Shown here: positions 25,212 to 34,205 of the stretch, piece after piece | How the letters are laid out: the number at the start of each line of letters is the position of its first letter | Position numbering within the stretch: the first letter of the stretch is position 1 | NCBI GenBank assembly: GCA_017619355.1 | Contig: JAFZSO010000016.1 | Span: 1 to 64,000, forward strand | Origin: Muribaculaceae bacterium | GTDB taxonomy: Bacteria; Bacteroidota; Bacteroidia; Bacteroidales; Muribaculaceae | Length of the DNA: 64,000 nt | Direction: 5' to 3' | The notes under the pieces: model-generated | Seen by the model: only the letters and a program-made list of their open reading frames with translations | Told to the model about the DNA's origin: nothing | Databases searched by the model: none | Program-made: the position numbers and the translations under genes

Positions 25212-25239
25212 ACCCAAATCGGTCATGACCGAATTGGGT
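25212..25239. repeat. Long palindrome between convergent genes
   Basis: A perfect 14-base palindrome TCGGTCATGACCGA (25219-25232) is extended by ACCCAA/TTGGGT (25212-25217 with 25234-25239) across one mismatch. It lies between two converging transcripts and may end the minus-strand operon. Confidence 0.6.
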
Positions 25240-25246
25240 TGTGGGG

Positions 25247-25687
25247 TCAGTCGAGTTTCTTGAGGTAGTAGCGCAGGGTGAGCGAGTCGGGCAGGTTGGC
25301 GTGCGTGAAGGTAATGTGGCTGGCATCGGCCTCCTCGATGAAGAAGGTGTTTTGTCGGTTAATGCCCGTCATGGTGCACTCAAATTGGGCCGAATCGGGG
25401 AAGTTGATGCGCAGCAGATGGTTGACCTCGTCGGCTTCCCAAGTGCCGAACGACTGCTCGTAGTTGTGCAGGGAGTCGTTGGTGGTCACTCTGATGATGT
25501 TGTTCTGAAACTGCATGAAGTGTCGACCCTTGTAGGTGGCTACAGGCTCCCCATTGTGGACATGGGTGATTTTCTCGACATGCCAGGTGCCGAACCAGAT
25601 GCCTATGTCGCCATTGTTGTGCGAGCAGGCCGAGAAGGTGATGGCAAGTGTAGTGAGCAGGATCAATATGTGTGTTGCGCGTTTCAT
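25247..25687 (-). CDS. Lipocalin-like lipoprotein
   Basis: A 146-residue lipoprotein. Signal sequence MKRATHILILLTTLAITFSAC with lipobox FSAC (Cys21). The mature part opens with IGIWFGTWHVEKITHV, a GTW motif typical of lipocalin-like beta-barrels, followed by alternating strands (YKGRHFMQFQNNIIRVTTND, FGTWEADEVNHLLRINF). Such proteins bind small hydrophobic ligands or are structural; none is identified. Its ATG overlaps the stop of the Wzi-type gene (ATGA, 25684-25687), so it is translationally coupled as the last gene of a four-gene minus-strand group. Confidence 0.78.
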   Translation of the reverse strand: MKRATHILILLTTLAITFSACSHNNGDIGIWFGTWHVEKITHVHNGEPVATYKGRHFMQFQNNIIRVTTNDSLHNYEQSFGTWEADEVNHLLRINFPDSAQFECTMTGINRQNTFFIEEADASHITFTHANLPDSLTLRYYLKKLD

Positions 25688-27213
25688 TTTCCTAATGTGA
25701 AGTTACCGTGATAAGATAGCGAGAACAGGACACCGAAGTTGTTGCCGTAGAGGTTACCGCGGTCAAGTCCGAGTTGGGTGGTGAGTGAGAGCCCCGGCGC
25801 TGCTATGGGGCTGTAGATGGCCTCAAGGAAGGCAGAGGTGTCGGTAAGCGGCTCAACACGAGGCAAGAAGGGTGTTCCCCAAGTCTTGCGGAACGAGAGC
25901 ATAGCCCGATAAGAGAGGGTGGGGATGATGTTGCCGTTGACGGCCAGATGGAAACCGCGCACGAGGTTGTCGGTGTAGCGCATGTAGCCATCGGTGTTGT
26001 AGAGCGGTGACTTGACAAATGGGGAACCTACCGACATGCCACGAATGTGGTAGCCATTATAGGTGTAGTTGTTGTAGTAGTCGTCGCTGCCGGTTGCCTT
26101 CGAGGTGATGTGGGTGCCCTCGAAATCATCGGGTGCCCAGTGGATGGGGCCGCTCTGGTTGGTGAGGTCGATGAATTCAACTACAACGCCATTGATGAAA
26201 CCCTTGTGGGGGCTGTGGTACTCGATGCCCCACAGTCCGTCGAAACCGTTGAGCATGCCTATGCCTGAGCCGTCTTCCCAAATTCTCTGATGGTAGCCAC
26301 GCAGCGTGTGCCCCGATGGGAAGCGATAGCGCAAGGCTATATCCCAGGAACCCAGGTGGTTGCCTTCGACGAATTTGTCGCCTTCGCTCTCGCCGCCACT
26401 GCCGGCGATGATGGTGCGGAAGAAAGCCTTGATGTCGGCGGCCAACTTGATGGTGCTGGTGAGTTTGCCATTCGAATAGTTGGCCATGGAACCGGCAAAC
26501 TGGCAGGCCGATTGGGCACCGATGGAAACCGAGAAAGGCTTGTCGGGGTTGGTGCGCAGGGCAAACTGCTTGTAGTGCAGCCAATAGCTGGCCGAGACAA
26601 AGTAGTTGTAGTAATTGTAATGATTGTTGAGCCACTTGCCGTCGGCGGGCTTGTAATAGCCCACTTTGCCCTCAATCTGCAGCCAGCCCTTGGTGAAGGG
26701 GATGTCTTGAAAGTTGACGAAGCCCAGTTCGATGCCAAAGGGAGACCGTGCATTGCCGCTCATGATGAGGTCGCCGCTGGAGAGCTGTTTGTCGACCAGT
26801 GCCGACGATGGTTCCTTGGCACCGATGGTGGCGAGTACGCCACGGTACTTGCCCTGAGCGTAGGCCTGTTGCACCCAAAAGCGTGCCGGGTGCTGGTTTT
26901 GTGGAAATAGATGTTCCATCTCGGGTTCGTAGCGATCGTAGGCAACATTAGAGGCATAGCCTGTCCACAACTCGGCACCGAATGCATAAGAGAAACGCTT
27001 GGTGGTGTCGAGTTCGTGCCAAAAAGCGCCATGCGCCATGCCAGAGTTGCCCTGCGTGATGGTGCCGCCACGGTTTGATGCGATATAATAAGGGGCGAAT
27101 TTACCCGAACTGACGTTGGTCGTCACACCTGTCTCATACTCAATCTCTACTTGTGCCGTCATTGTGAATGACGTCAGGCAGACAAGCAGACACCAGATGT
27201 TCAGGCGTTTCAT
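25684..27213 (-). CDS. Wzi-type capsule assembly outer-membrane barrel
   Basis: A 509-residue exported protein with signal peptide MKRLNIWCLLVCLTSFTMTAQ. The mature sequence is a large beta-barrel pattern consistent with the capsule assembly Wzi family (opening APYYIASNRGGTI, middle FWVQQAYAQGKYRGVLATIGAKE and YYNYFVSASYWLHYKQFAL, ending GNNFGVLFSLSYHGNFTLGK). Wzi of E. coli is an outer-membrane lectin that attaches capsule to the surface. In Bacteroidales the family is broad, and a link to capsule here is inferred. It lies 31 bases after glsB and overlaps the lipocalin-like gene by four bases. Confidence 0.82.
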   Translation of the reverse strand: MKRLNIWCLLVCLTSFTMTAQVEIEYETGVTTNVSSGKFAPYYIASNRGGTITQGNSGMAHGAFWHELDTTKRFSYAFGAELWTGYASNVAYDRYEPEMEHLFPQNQHPARFWVQQAYAQGKYRGVLATIGAKEPSSALVDKQLSSGDLIMSGNARSPFGIELGFVNFQDIPFTKGWLQIEGKVGYYKPADGKWLNNHYNYYNYFVSASYWLHYKQFALRTNPDKPFSVSIGAQSACQFAGSMANYSNGKLTSTIKLAADIKAFFRTIIAGSGGESEGDKFVEGNHLGSWDIALRYRFPSGHTLRGYHQRIWEDGSGIGMLNGFDGLWGIEYHSPHKGFINGVVVEFIDLTNQSGPIHWAPDDFEGTHITSKATGSDDYYNNYTYNGYHIRGMSVGSPFVKSPLYNTDGYMRYTDNLVRGFHLAVNGNIIPTLSYRAMLSFRKTWGTPFLPRVEPLTDTSAFLEAIYSPIAAPGLSLTTQLGLDRGNLYGNNFGVLFSLSYHGNFTLGK

Positions 27214-27244
27214 AAGTCAGTGTGTATTTATGATGCGAGAATCG

Positions 27245-28183
27245 TTAAAAATCGTCGGGATTATAGGTCTCGATATGGCGGCTCTTCTTGTTGTCGGCAA
27301 TTTCGTCGATTTTGAAGAAGATGCCGGTTTCCTCTACCTCACCAAACTCGTGGTTGACCGCAGTTCCCACCATGCGCATGGTGGGCGAGAGGCTCATATA
27401 GGCATTGACCAGCGGCGGGATGTTGATGTCTTGCTGGCGGATGTAGGCGTTGAGTTTGTTGTAATCCTGCTTGAAATCGTTGCCCACGAAGAAGTTGTCG
27501 AGCATCTCACGTTCGGTTTTGGACTCAACCGGCTCGATGGGCCAGATGATGCGGTCGGGGTCGGGGAAGTAGATGTTGAGAAAACGCAGCAACAGGTCTC
27601 GGCAAGGCAGGGGGTAAGTGGGATACATGGTCATCTTGCCGAAGAGGTACTTGATCTGGGGGTACTTGACGGTGAGCGCACCCAGTCCGTCCCACAGGTT
27701 GTCGAGCGCGAAGATGGCCTTGACACCGGCTCTCGTCGACTGATATTCGGGCCTGACAAACGAGCGGCCGAGCTCAATGGAAGCGGGCAGGTACTTGTCA
27801 AGGAACTCTTTCGAGAAGTGGAACATGTGCGCCATGGCGATGTGCGGCGTTCCGTCGGGGTTGAAGGTCATGTCGTGCCCCAGCAGGAATCGGTATGCTC
27901 CGATGATTTCACGCGTCTCTGGGTTCCACACCAGCAGCTGCTTGCAAGGCGAGGGCATGGTGTCGAATTCGTCGATGTCACAGTCCTTACCGGTTCCGCC
28001 ACCCGAGGCGCGGAACGAGATTTCGCGCAGTCGGCCTATTTCACGCATGGTATGCGGTGCGCAGTGGGCATCAACTACATAGATTTCGTTGTTGGCCTTA
28101 TTGGTGCGTCGGAGCCAGCGTTCGGGCGTGAGCTCCTGCTCAATGAGTTCGGTTTTGACGGGGTCGATGATTTGTTGTAGCAT
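27245..28183 (-). CDS. glsB: GlsB-type N-acyltransferase (glycine/ornithine aminolipid synthesis)
   Basis: GNAT-fold acyltransferase of the OlsB/PF13444 type, which N-acylates an amino acid head group with a 3-hydroxy fatty acid; in Bacteroides GlsB makes N-acyl glycine, precursor of glycine lipids. Visible family text: EIGRLREISFRASGGGTGKDCDIDEFDTMP (about 49-78), LLVWNPETREIIGAYRFLLG and ELGRSFVRPEYQ. The start MLQQIIDPVKTEL (ATG complementary to 28181-28183) is chosen because upstream codons overlap the neighbouring glsA. It lies 10 bases after glsA and is almost certainly co-transcribed with it. Substrate assignment rests on gene pairing and family. Confidence 0.82.
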   Translation of the reverse strand: MLQQIIDPVKTELIEQELTPERWLRRTNKANNEIYVVDAHCAPHTMREIGRLREISFRASGGGTGKDCDIDEFDTMPSPCKQLLVWNPETREIIGAYRFLLGHDMTFNPDGTPHIAMAHMFHFSKEFLDKYLPASIELGRSFVRPEYQSTRAGVKAIFALDNLWDGLGALTVKYPQIKYLFGKMTMYPTYPLPCRDLLLRFLNIYFPDPDRIIWPIEPVESKTEREMLDNFFVGNDFKQDYNKLNAYIRQQDINIPPLVNAYMSLSPTMRMVGTAVNHEFGEVEETGIFFKIDEIADNKKSRHIETYNPDDF

Positions 28184-28193
28184 ACCGTTAGCG

Positions 28194-29030
28194 TTATTTG
28201 TTGTCGGTCGATTTGAGAGCATAGGTGATGTCGCAAATGCGCTGCGCTTCCTGTGCCGGATGAGCAGTGTCGAGAGTCTCCCAACCGATGGGCTTGCCAA
28301 AGTGCACGCCAAAGTTGGCGCCCTTGCACTTGAACATCTCGCCCGGGAGGTAGATCATTTCATAGTTGAACTTGACGCCAAGGCGTTTTCTCCACTTGGC
28401 CATGCGGTAGAAGAACTTGGAGTTCTGTGCGTCGAAGAACACGGGGATGATGTCGCGCTTTGACTTGACGGCCTGAGTGACAATGAACTTCTTCCACTCC
28501 AGATCATGAATGACACCTTTCTTGCCCATGCGCGAACACAGGCCAGCAGGGAAGGTAATCATTTGGTTGTTGCCCTGATATTCTTGTTCAATCAGGCTTG
28601 CGTTCTGACGGGCCTGGCGGCCATGCTTGTTCACAGGCAACAGAATGGGTTGCAGCGGTTTCACTGCCATGAGCAGGTCGTTGACGATGAAGCGGATGTT
28701 GCCGTCGTAGCGGTGCCCGATGGCCGACATGAGCGCCATGCCGTCGAGTCCTCCCAAGGGGTGGTTGGACACGAAGATGAAGCGGCCGCTATCGGGTATG
28801 TTTTCGGTCCCATGCAGAGTGGTCTGCACCTGCAAGTCATGCAAGGCGCTATCGGCGGCCTCAACACCGGTCTTGGTGCCCATGTTCACAAGAATCTGGT
28901 TGAGCTCATCTTGATGAATGGTGCGCTCCAACCATCGCACAGCCCACTTGGGAATGTAGCGGGAATGCTTGGGAAGCCTTGAGTGCAACACCTCGTTGAG
29001 GTCAATCTGTATGGGTTTGAATTCGTCCAT
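28194..29030 (-). CDS. glsA: GlsA-type O-acyltransferase (PlsC-like)
   Basis: A membrane-associated acyltransferase of the lysophospholipid acyltransferase superfamily. It probably adds the second fatty acid in aminolipid (glycine lipid) synthesis, partnered with GlsB encoded next. It starts at MDEFKPIQIDLNEVL (ATG complementary to 29028-29030); the longer frame upstream lacks family similarity. Motif I reads NHPLGGLDG (His90 to Asp96, one residue more than the usual HX4D), as in the hemolysin-like branch, followed by NDLLMAVKPLQPI and FPAGLCSR (motif III-like). No classical membrane helix is seen; a peripheral association is likely. A -7 element precedes it, divergent from the membrane-protein gene. 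Confidence 0.83.
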   Translation of the reverse strand: MDEFKPIQIDLNEVLHSRLPKHSRYIPKWAVRWLERTIHQDELNQILVNMGTKTGVEAADSALHDLQVQTTLHGTENIPDSGRFIFVSNHPLGGLDGMALMSAIGHRYDGNIRFIVNDLLMAVKPLQPILLPVNKHGRQARQNASLIEQEYQGNNQMITFPAGLCSRMGKKGVIHDLEWKKFIVTQAVKSKRDIIPVFFDAQNSKFFYRMAKWRKRLGVKFNYEMIYLPGEMFKCKGANFGVHFGKPIGWETLDTAHPAQEAQRICDITYALKSTDNK

Positions 29031-29072
29031 CGTAAAAGTCGCGAAAACACTCTTAGAAATTGAATTGAAAAG

Positions 29073-29080
29073 CAAAGATA
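29073..29080 (-). promoter_or_regulatory. glsA: -7 element of the glsA operon
   Basis: CAAAGATA reads TATCTTTG on the minus strand, 43 bases upstream of the glsA ATG. A -33 partner is not clear. Confidence 0.45.
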
Positions 29081-29144
29081 AAAAATATTGGGCATAAAAA
29101 CATCTATAATAGTGATATTTTTCATAGAAATGGAATAAAAGTAT

Positions 29145-29152
29145 TAATTTTG
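29145..29152 (+). promoter_or_regulatory. -7 element of the membrane-protein gene
   Basis: TAATTTTG, 36 bases before the ATG at 29188; divergent from the glsA promoter. -33 not clear. Confidence 0.45.
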
Positions 29153-29187
29153 CAGAAATAACCAGCTAAAATCGATACTATTGCTCA

Positions 29188-30681
29188 ATGTTACGCAAGA
29201 ACGGAAATAATGGCCTTATGGCAGGCAGCAAATGGCAGCTGCTTGTCGAAATTGTGGCATTGGGTGTGCTGGGAATGGTCACGACGCATTGCTTTGGCTT
29301 TACCGACGGACTGGCGATAACGATAGGCATGGCGGTGTCCTATGCCGTGCCGCGACTGATGTTCAGCCGCATGTCGTGCTACAGCCGCAAGGGCAGCTGG
29401 TTGCTGCTGGGCGTGGGCGTGATGGTCATCACCTTCGCTGTCATCAATCTGTGGGATTGGACCGTGGGGAGTGGAGGCACGATGCAAAATCCACACCTGC
29501 TGTCGGACGACAGTGGCTACTTCCACTGGGCACAGCATCACTACGACGGTAGTTGCGCCGAGCCATCGATGACATTCAAGGGCTTGCCGGTGACCATATT
29601 GCTGCTATGGAAAGTGTTGGGCATGAGCCTTGTGTGGCCCGTTGCACTGAATGTGATGATGCTCCTGCTCTCCATCGTGCTCACAGGTGCTACCGCGGTG
29701 CGCGTGGTGGACGGCAAAGTTCAGTCCAACAGTGGAGTAATCGCCTTCATAGCCATGCTCATGACATCGTTGCTGGGCTTCTATGTGTCGCAAGCCATTA
29801 GGGTGCAGAAGGAGGCCGGCCTCTATTTGGGCGTGGCGCTCATGGCCTATGGGCTTGCCCGTATGGCCGAGACACAGGTGCGCAGCAAACTGTGGAAGGA
29901 TGTGGTGGCGTTCACCGTGGGTGCCTTTATTCTGGCCTTCTACCGCAGCAATATGCTCTACTTTATCACCGCCGGCGTGGTGGTGATGCTGATTGGCAAC
30001 TGGCGTCGGCATTGGCGTTTCGGTCTGATGCTGCTGGGCATCTGTGTGGTGTCGTTCACAATAGGTTTCATGTGCTCGAGCTACACGATGTTGCGCCAGA
30101 TGAACATCTTGACGGGTGGCGGGCGCATGAGTGATGTGTTTGCGATGCACACCCCTTCACAGACTCCATATCAGCACATTATAGGTGATTACTTCTCTTA
30201 TCCTGTGTGGAAGCGGTTATTGTTGCTGCCAGTAACATCGGCGGTGCAGTATGTGATACCGTTCCCGTGGGTGTATGAATTACAGGCACATATCGATGGC
30301 TGGTTGCCACGCGTGCGCGTAATGTGGTATATTGTAGGAGGCATTGTGCTGTATTACTACCTGTTTATCGGTTGGCGCAAGAACCGTGGCATAGGTTCGT
30401 GGGGATTGTTGCCGGCAGTGTGCTATCTGGGCGTGTGTTACATCGTGGGCGGTTCGGTGAGCCGTTATGTGCTGCCGTTCCAGCCGCTTTTTGTGGTGAT
30501 AGCCACCTTTGTGTGCTGCAAGTTGCGTGATGGCTTGTGGCGGCACTCGTTCCGTGGCTGGATGGTGGGCTATGTGCTTGTGCTGGCCGCCGTCCTGGTC
30601 CTGTGCTACAACCTGCAGATGGCTTACTTCGACGAGCTTGAGAAAGCCTACGATGCCTACCGCAAGCTCCACGGCCATTAA
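29188..30681 (+). CDS. Polytopic inner-membrane protein, glycosyltransferase-like
   Basis: A 497-residue membrane protein with about 11 hydrophobic helices spread over the whole length. A periplasmic-looking loop after helix 3 (about 95-125; NPHLLSDDSGYFHWAQHHYDG) has the DD and aromatic character of GT39/GT-C type glycosyltransferases and polyprenyl-sugar enzymes, but no clear ArnT/PMT signature. It has its own promoter, a strong terminator, and no polysaccharide genes beside it. I would call it a GT-C-like or unknown membrane protein; function not assigned. Confidence 0.78.
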   Translation: MLRKNGNNGLMAGSKWQLLVEIVALGVLGMVTTHCFGFTDGLAITIGMAVSYAVPRLMFSRMSCYSRKGSWLLLGVGVMVITFAVINLWDWTVGSGGTMQNPHLLSDDSGYFHWAQHHYDGSCAEPSMTFKGLPVTILLLWKVLGMSLVWPVALNVMMLLLSIVLTGATAVRVVDGKVQSNSGVIAFIAMLMTSLLGFYVSQAIRVQKEAGLYLGVALMAYGLARMAETQVRSKLWKDVVAFTVGAFILAFYRSNMLYFITAGVVVMLIGNWRRHWRFGLMLLGICVVSFTIGFMCSSYTMLRQMNILTGGGRMSDVFAMHTPSQTPYQHIIGDYFSYPVWKRLLLLPVTSAVQYVIPFPWVYELQAHIDGWLPRVRVMWYIVGGIVLYYYLFIGWRKNRGIGSWGLLPAVCYLGVCYIVGGSVSRYVLPFQPLFVVIATFVCCKLRDGLWRHSFRGWMVGYVLVLAAVLVLCYNLQMAYFDELEKAYDAYRKLHGH

Positions 30682-30702
30682 TTTTCAATTTTTGACGATA
30701 AC

Positions 30703-30739
30703 AATCAGGGCTGGATTCCAAATCCAGCCCTGATTTTAG
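30703..30739. terminator. Strong bidirectional terminator hairpin
   Basis: A perfect 15-bp stem (30703-30717 with 30721-30735) closes a CCA loop; TTAGT follows on the plus strand. It ends the membrane-protein gene and, on the other strand, the 30799-31377 gene. The core CAGGGCTGG/CCAGCCCTG is shared with the hairpin at 59740-59767. Confidence 0.75.
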
Positions 30740-30798
30740 TATTTCTGAAAACGGGTGCTTTTGCAGATGCATCCACCAGTTCTATGTTTGATGCGGAG

Positions 30799-31377
30799 TT
30801 ATGGTTGAGGGTGTTTCAGTTCCATGAAGCCTACGCGATGGCCTTGGAGGTCGTAGGCGGCGATAAGGCTGTAACGTCCGCCTTCAGGATAGTAACTATA
30901 TGACTCTACCAGAATGTCGCCATCCTCATCGGTGAAGCCCTTGAAGGCTGAATTGCTGGGCAGATGCGTGATGGTGCGGTTCACGGTGTCGATGATAAAA
31001 GTATAGACGTTGCGAGAGTCGGGAATACCTGAAACCACAAGAATCGACTCGTCGTAGGGATGCACCCATACACCATCGACACACTTCACGGCCTGCTCGG
31101 TAACCATTTTACCTTGTTCAGGGGTGCTGAAGCTGTAAGATGCCATATCAAGCTGACTATCGGGATGAGTGGTGAGAATGCACCGTGCCTCGCTGTTGTG
31201 GTGCGAGCAGGTCCACAAGCTCACTGGTTGCATCTCGGGATTGTCGGTGACGTGCTCCACCACAAACACATCATAGCTGCCGCCCTGGGCAATGATGCGT
31301 GCACCCTCGGGCAACGATGCTGCCATGGCCGAGAAAGCTAATGAGGCTATGAAACAAAGCGACAAGATTTTTTTCAT
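30799..31377 (-). CDS. Exported protein of unknown function
   Basis: A 192-residue protein with signal peptide MKKILSLCFIASLAFSAMAA. The mature part is beta-rich (SYDVFVVEHVTDNPEMQPVSLWTC; CVDGVWVHPYDESILVVSGI; NVYTFIIDTVNRTITHLPSNSAFKGF), resembling repeats of a small propeller or beta-sandwich. Two cysteine-containing patches (WTCSHH and KCVDG) might form a disulfide. No family is recognised. It starts 27 bases after the queA stop on the same strand and is probably the last gene of the DUF3098-uppP-truB-queA transcript; a terminator follows. Confidence 0.75.
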   Translation of the reverse strand: MKKILSLCFIASLAFSAMAASLPEGARIIAQGGSYDVFVVEHVTDNPEMQPVSLWTCSHHNSEARCILTTHPDSQLDMASYSFSTPEQGKMVTEQAVKCVDGVWVHPYDESILVVSGIPDSRNVYTFIIDTVNRTITHLPSNSAFKGFTDEDGDILVESYSYYPEGGRYSLIAAYDLQGHRVGFMELKHPQP

Positions 31378-31404
31378 AATTCGTCATTTATTAGAGGTTC
31401 AGAA

Positions 31405-32457
31405 TTAGTCGAGGATGAGCATGGCGTCGCCGTAGGCACCGAAGCGGTACTTCTCTTCGATGGCCACCTTGTAGGCGTTCATTACCTGGTCGTAGCCGCC
31501 AAAGGCCGCCGTGATCATGAGCATGATGGAGTAAGGCATGTGGAAGTCGGTGACCAGTGCGTGTGCGGTTGAGAAGTCGTAGGGCGGGAAGATGAACTTG
31601 TTGGTCCATCCCGAGAAGGGCTTGATGTGGCCGTTCATGCCCACGGTGCTCTCCAGGGCGCGCAGCACCGAGGTACCCACGGCACAAATCTTGTGACCGG
31701 CATCTTGTGTGGCGTTCACTCGTTCAGCGAGGTCTTCGCTCACCTCCATCTGTTCGCTGTCCATGCGATGCTTGGTGAGGTCTTCCACATCAATGTCGCG
31801 ATAGCTGCCCAAACCAATGTGCAGTGTGAGGAATTCGGTGTTTATACCTTTGATTTCAAGTCGTTTCATAAGTTCGCGACTAAAGTGCAGACCGGCAGCG
31901 GGAGCCACCACGGCACCCTCGTTGCGGGCATAGATGGTCTGATAACGCTCCGCATCCTCTTCCACGGGCTCGCGCTTGATGTAGTAAGGCAGCGGTGTGT
32001 GCCCCAGTGCAAACAGGTTCTGCTTGAATTCATCATGAGGCCCGTCATAGAGGAAACGCAGGGTGCGGCCGCGCGAGGTGGTGTTGTCGATGACCTCGGC
32101 CACCATCGAGTCGTCGAGACCAAAGTAGAGTTTGTTGCCGATGCGAATCTTGCGGGCGGGTTCGACCAGCACATCCCAGAGCTTGTGCTCCTCGTTGAGT
32201 TCGCGCAGCAGGAACACCTCAATCTTGGCACCTGTCTTCTCCTTGTTGCCATAGAGCTTGGCGGGGAACACGCGTGTGTCGTTGAAGATGAACATATCCT
32301 GGTCGTCGAAGTAGTTCAGGATTTCCTTGAACATCTTGTGCTCAATCTCACCCGTCTTGCGGTGCAGCACCATCAGGCGCGACTCGTCACGGTTCTCCAC
32401 TGGCTGGTCCACGATCAGCTCTTGCGGCATGTGGGTATCAAATTCTGAAAGTTTCAT
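31405..32457 (-). CDS. queA: S-adenosylmethionine:tRNA ribosyltransferase-isomerase
   Basis: Transfers and isomerises the ribosyl part of SAM onto preQ1 in tRNA to make epoxyqueuosine, the penultimate step of queuosine formation. The 350-residue protein shows the family opening [28 protein letters not shown] (about 3-30), [15 protein letters not shown], the AAGLHFS block (about 190-196), [11 protein letters not shown], and the C-terminal [19 protein letters not shown]. It follows truB with a 31-base gap and precedes the exported unknown gene by 27 bases. The uppP-truB-queA order is common in Bacteroidetes. Confidence 0.97.
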   Translation of the reverse strand: MKLSEFDTHMPQELIVDQPVENRDESRLMVLHRKTGEIEHKMFKEILNYFDDQDMFIFNDTRVFPAKLYGNKEKTGAKIEVFLLRELNEEHKLWDVLVEPARKIRIGNKLYFGLDDSMVAEVIDNTTSRGRTLRFLYDGPHDEFKQNLFALGHTPLPYYIKREPVEEDAERYQTIYARNEGAVVAPAAGLHFSRELMKRLEIKGINTEFLTLHIGLGSYRDIDVEDLTKHRMDSEQMEVSEDLAERVNATQDAGHKICAVGTSVLRALESTVGMNGHIKPFSGWTNKFIFPPYDFSTAHALVTDFHMPYSIMLMITAAFGGYDQVMNAYKVAIEEKYRFGAYGDAMLILD

Positions 32458-32488
32458 GATGTAATCTTTTTATATGTTTATAATGTTT

Positions 32489-33313
32489 TTAGTCGATTTG
32501 TGAGGAGCGCAAGGCGTTCTCCCTTTGTTTGGCCTTCATGGCCTTGGCGCGGGCACGGTTGGCTATGCGCTCGGCCTCGATGCGCTGCTGCTCGGCCATG
32601 TCGGGCATCACATATTCTTCTTCGTCGAGTCGGGCAAGCAGGTCGTCGACGCTGCTGCACTGCTCCACACGCACCTCGCCCACACGGGTGCGGCGCAACG
32701 AGGTGAGATGCGCTCCACTGCCCAGAGCTTCGCCAATGTCGCGGGCCAGAGCACGGATATAGGTGCCCTTACTGCACACCACCCTGATGGTGAGCGTGGG
32801 TTCGGCGGGCAGACCGCACTCGAGCAGTTCAATTTCGTCGATGACCAGCGTCTTGGGGCGGATTTCCACATCTTTGCCTTTGCGGGCCAGTTTGTAGGCG
32901 GGCTTGCCGTCCACCTTGCAGGCGCTGAATTTGGGTGGCACCTGCTCAATCTTGCCGGTGAACTGGCGCTGAAGCACCTCCTGCACCTGCTCGCGGGTGA
33001 TGTGCTCCCACGGATAGGTGGCATCGACCTCGGTCTCCAGGTCATAGGAAGGAGTGGTGGCACCCAACCGCACACCTGCTATATATTCTTTCACGCCTGC
33101 CTGTAACTGCTCAATCTGCTTGGTCATGCGGCCCGTGCACACCAGCAGCACGCCGGTAGCTAGAGGGTCAAGCGTGCCGGCATGTCCCACACGCACACTC
33201 TTGATGCCGAGGTGCTTGCGCAGGCGCGCACGAATCTTCTTCACCACTTCAAAGGAAGTCCAGCGAAGCGGCTTGTCGATGCAGAATATTTCGCCTTCTA
33301 TGGGATTAAGCAC
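32489..33313 (-). CDS. truB: tRNA pseudouridine-55 synthase
   Basis: Makes pseudouridine at position 55 in the T-loop of tRNAs. The 274-residue protein has the catalytic block VGHAGTLDPLATGVLLVCTG (Asp in GTLDP, near residue 49), an FCIDKPLRWTSFEVVKKIRARL opening and the VCSKGTYIRALARDIGEALG motif III. The frame starts with a GTG (complementary to 33311-33313, MLNPIEGE) and has no ATG in a sensible place, so a GTG start is likely. The C-terminal tail is Glu/Arg/Ala-rich, beyond the usual catalytic core. uppP ends 37 bases upstream; queA begins 31 bases downstream. Confidence 0.96.
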   Translation of the reverse strand: MLNPIEGEIFCIDKPLRWTSFEVVKKIRARLRKHLGIKSVRVGHAGTLDPLATGVLLVCTGRMTKQIEQLQAGVKEYIAGVRLGATTPSYDLETEVDATYPWEHITREQVQEVLQRQFTGKIEQVPPKFSACKVDGKPAYKLARKGKDVEIRPKTLVIDEIELLECGLPAEPTLTIRVVCSKGTYIRALARDIGEALGSGAHLTSLRRTRVGEVRVEQCSSVDDLLARLDEEEYVMPDMAEQQRIEAERIANRARAKAMKAKQRENALRSSQID

Positions 33314-33350
33314 GGCAGGAAGGATTTATTATTCAGATGAAAAAAAGAGG

Positions 33351-34202
33351 TCAGTCGACCATCTGCAGATTGCTGCCCAGGGCGAGCATGAGCAATATCA
33401 CGCCACCCACCACAATGCGGTACCAGCCAAAGGCCTTGAAACCGCGCTTGGTGAGGAAGTTGATGAAGAACTTGATGGCAAGTACCGCCACGATGAAGGC
33501 TACCACGCAGCCCACAAGCAGCACCAACCAGTTGTCAGTGAGCAGTCCTCGCGACACGGGGTCCTTGATGAGTTCGAGCATCTCGTAACCCGAAGCGGCT
33601 GCCATGGTGGGCACGGCCAGGAAGAAGGAGAACTCGGCTGCGGTCTTGCGGGTGAGGCCCTGCTGCATACCGCCAGCTATGGTGGCGAAAGAGCGCGAGG
33701 TGCCAGGAATCATGGCAATACACTGATACAGACCAATGATGAACGAGCGCTTCTCGGTCAAAGGCTTGTCTTGCTTGTTGTCGAACCACTTGTCGACGAA
33801 AAGCAGCAGCACACCCACCAGCACCAGCATGATGGCTACCACGAGCACACTGCCCAGCAGCTGGTCGATGATGCCCACCTTCTTGAGCGCAAAGCCTATG
33901 ATGGCTGCCGGCACAAATGCCACCAGCAGTTTCCAGTAGAAGTCATACTTCTGCTTCACTGCCTTCAGGCCCGTCACACCAGGTTCCACGGGTTGCAGTC
34001 GGAAGAACCGCTTCCAGTAGAGCCACACCACCGAGAGGATGGCACCAAACTGAATGATGACCGTGTAAGCGTTGACAAACGGGTCGGCCGTGTTCACGCC
34101 CAGCACACTCTCGGCAATAATCATGTGGCCTGTCGACGACACCGGCAGGAATTCGGTCAAGCCTTCAACGATGGCTATGACAATCGATTGAAAAATGTCC
34201 AT
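33351..34202 (-). CDS. uppP: Undecaprenyl-diphosphatase (lipid carrier recycling)
   Basis: Integral membrane phosphatase (BacA family) that converts undecaprenyl diphosphate to the monophosphate, recycling the lipid carrier used by peptidoglycan and glycan synthesis and conferring bacitracin tolerance. The 283-residue protein has about eight membrane segments and both signature motifs: [16 protein letters not shown] (about 14-29) and [11 protein letters not shown] (about 172-182). It lies four bases after DUF3098 and before truB, in the conserved Bacteroidetes order. It fits with PBP1A, Wzi and GT2 proteins encoded elsewhere in the window. Confidence 0.97.
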   Translation of the reverse strand: MDIFQSIVIAIVEGLTEFLPVSSTGHMIIAESVLGVNTADPFVNAYTVIIQFGAILSVVWLYWKRFFRLQPVEPGVTGLKAVKQKYDFYWKLLVAFVPAAIIGFALKKVGIIDQLLGSVLVVAIMLVLVGVLLLFVDKWFDNKQDKPLTEKRSFIIGLYQCIAMIPGTSRSFATIAGGMQQGLTRKTAAEFSFFLAVPTMAAASGYEMLELIKDPVSRGLLTDNWLVLLVGCVVAFIVAVLAIKFFINFLTKRGFKAFGWYRIVVGGVILLMLALGSNLQMVD

Positions 34203-34205
34203 CGC

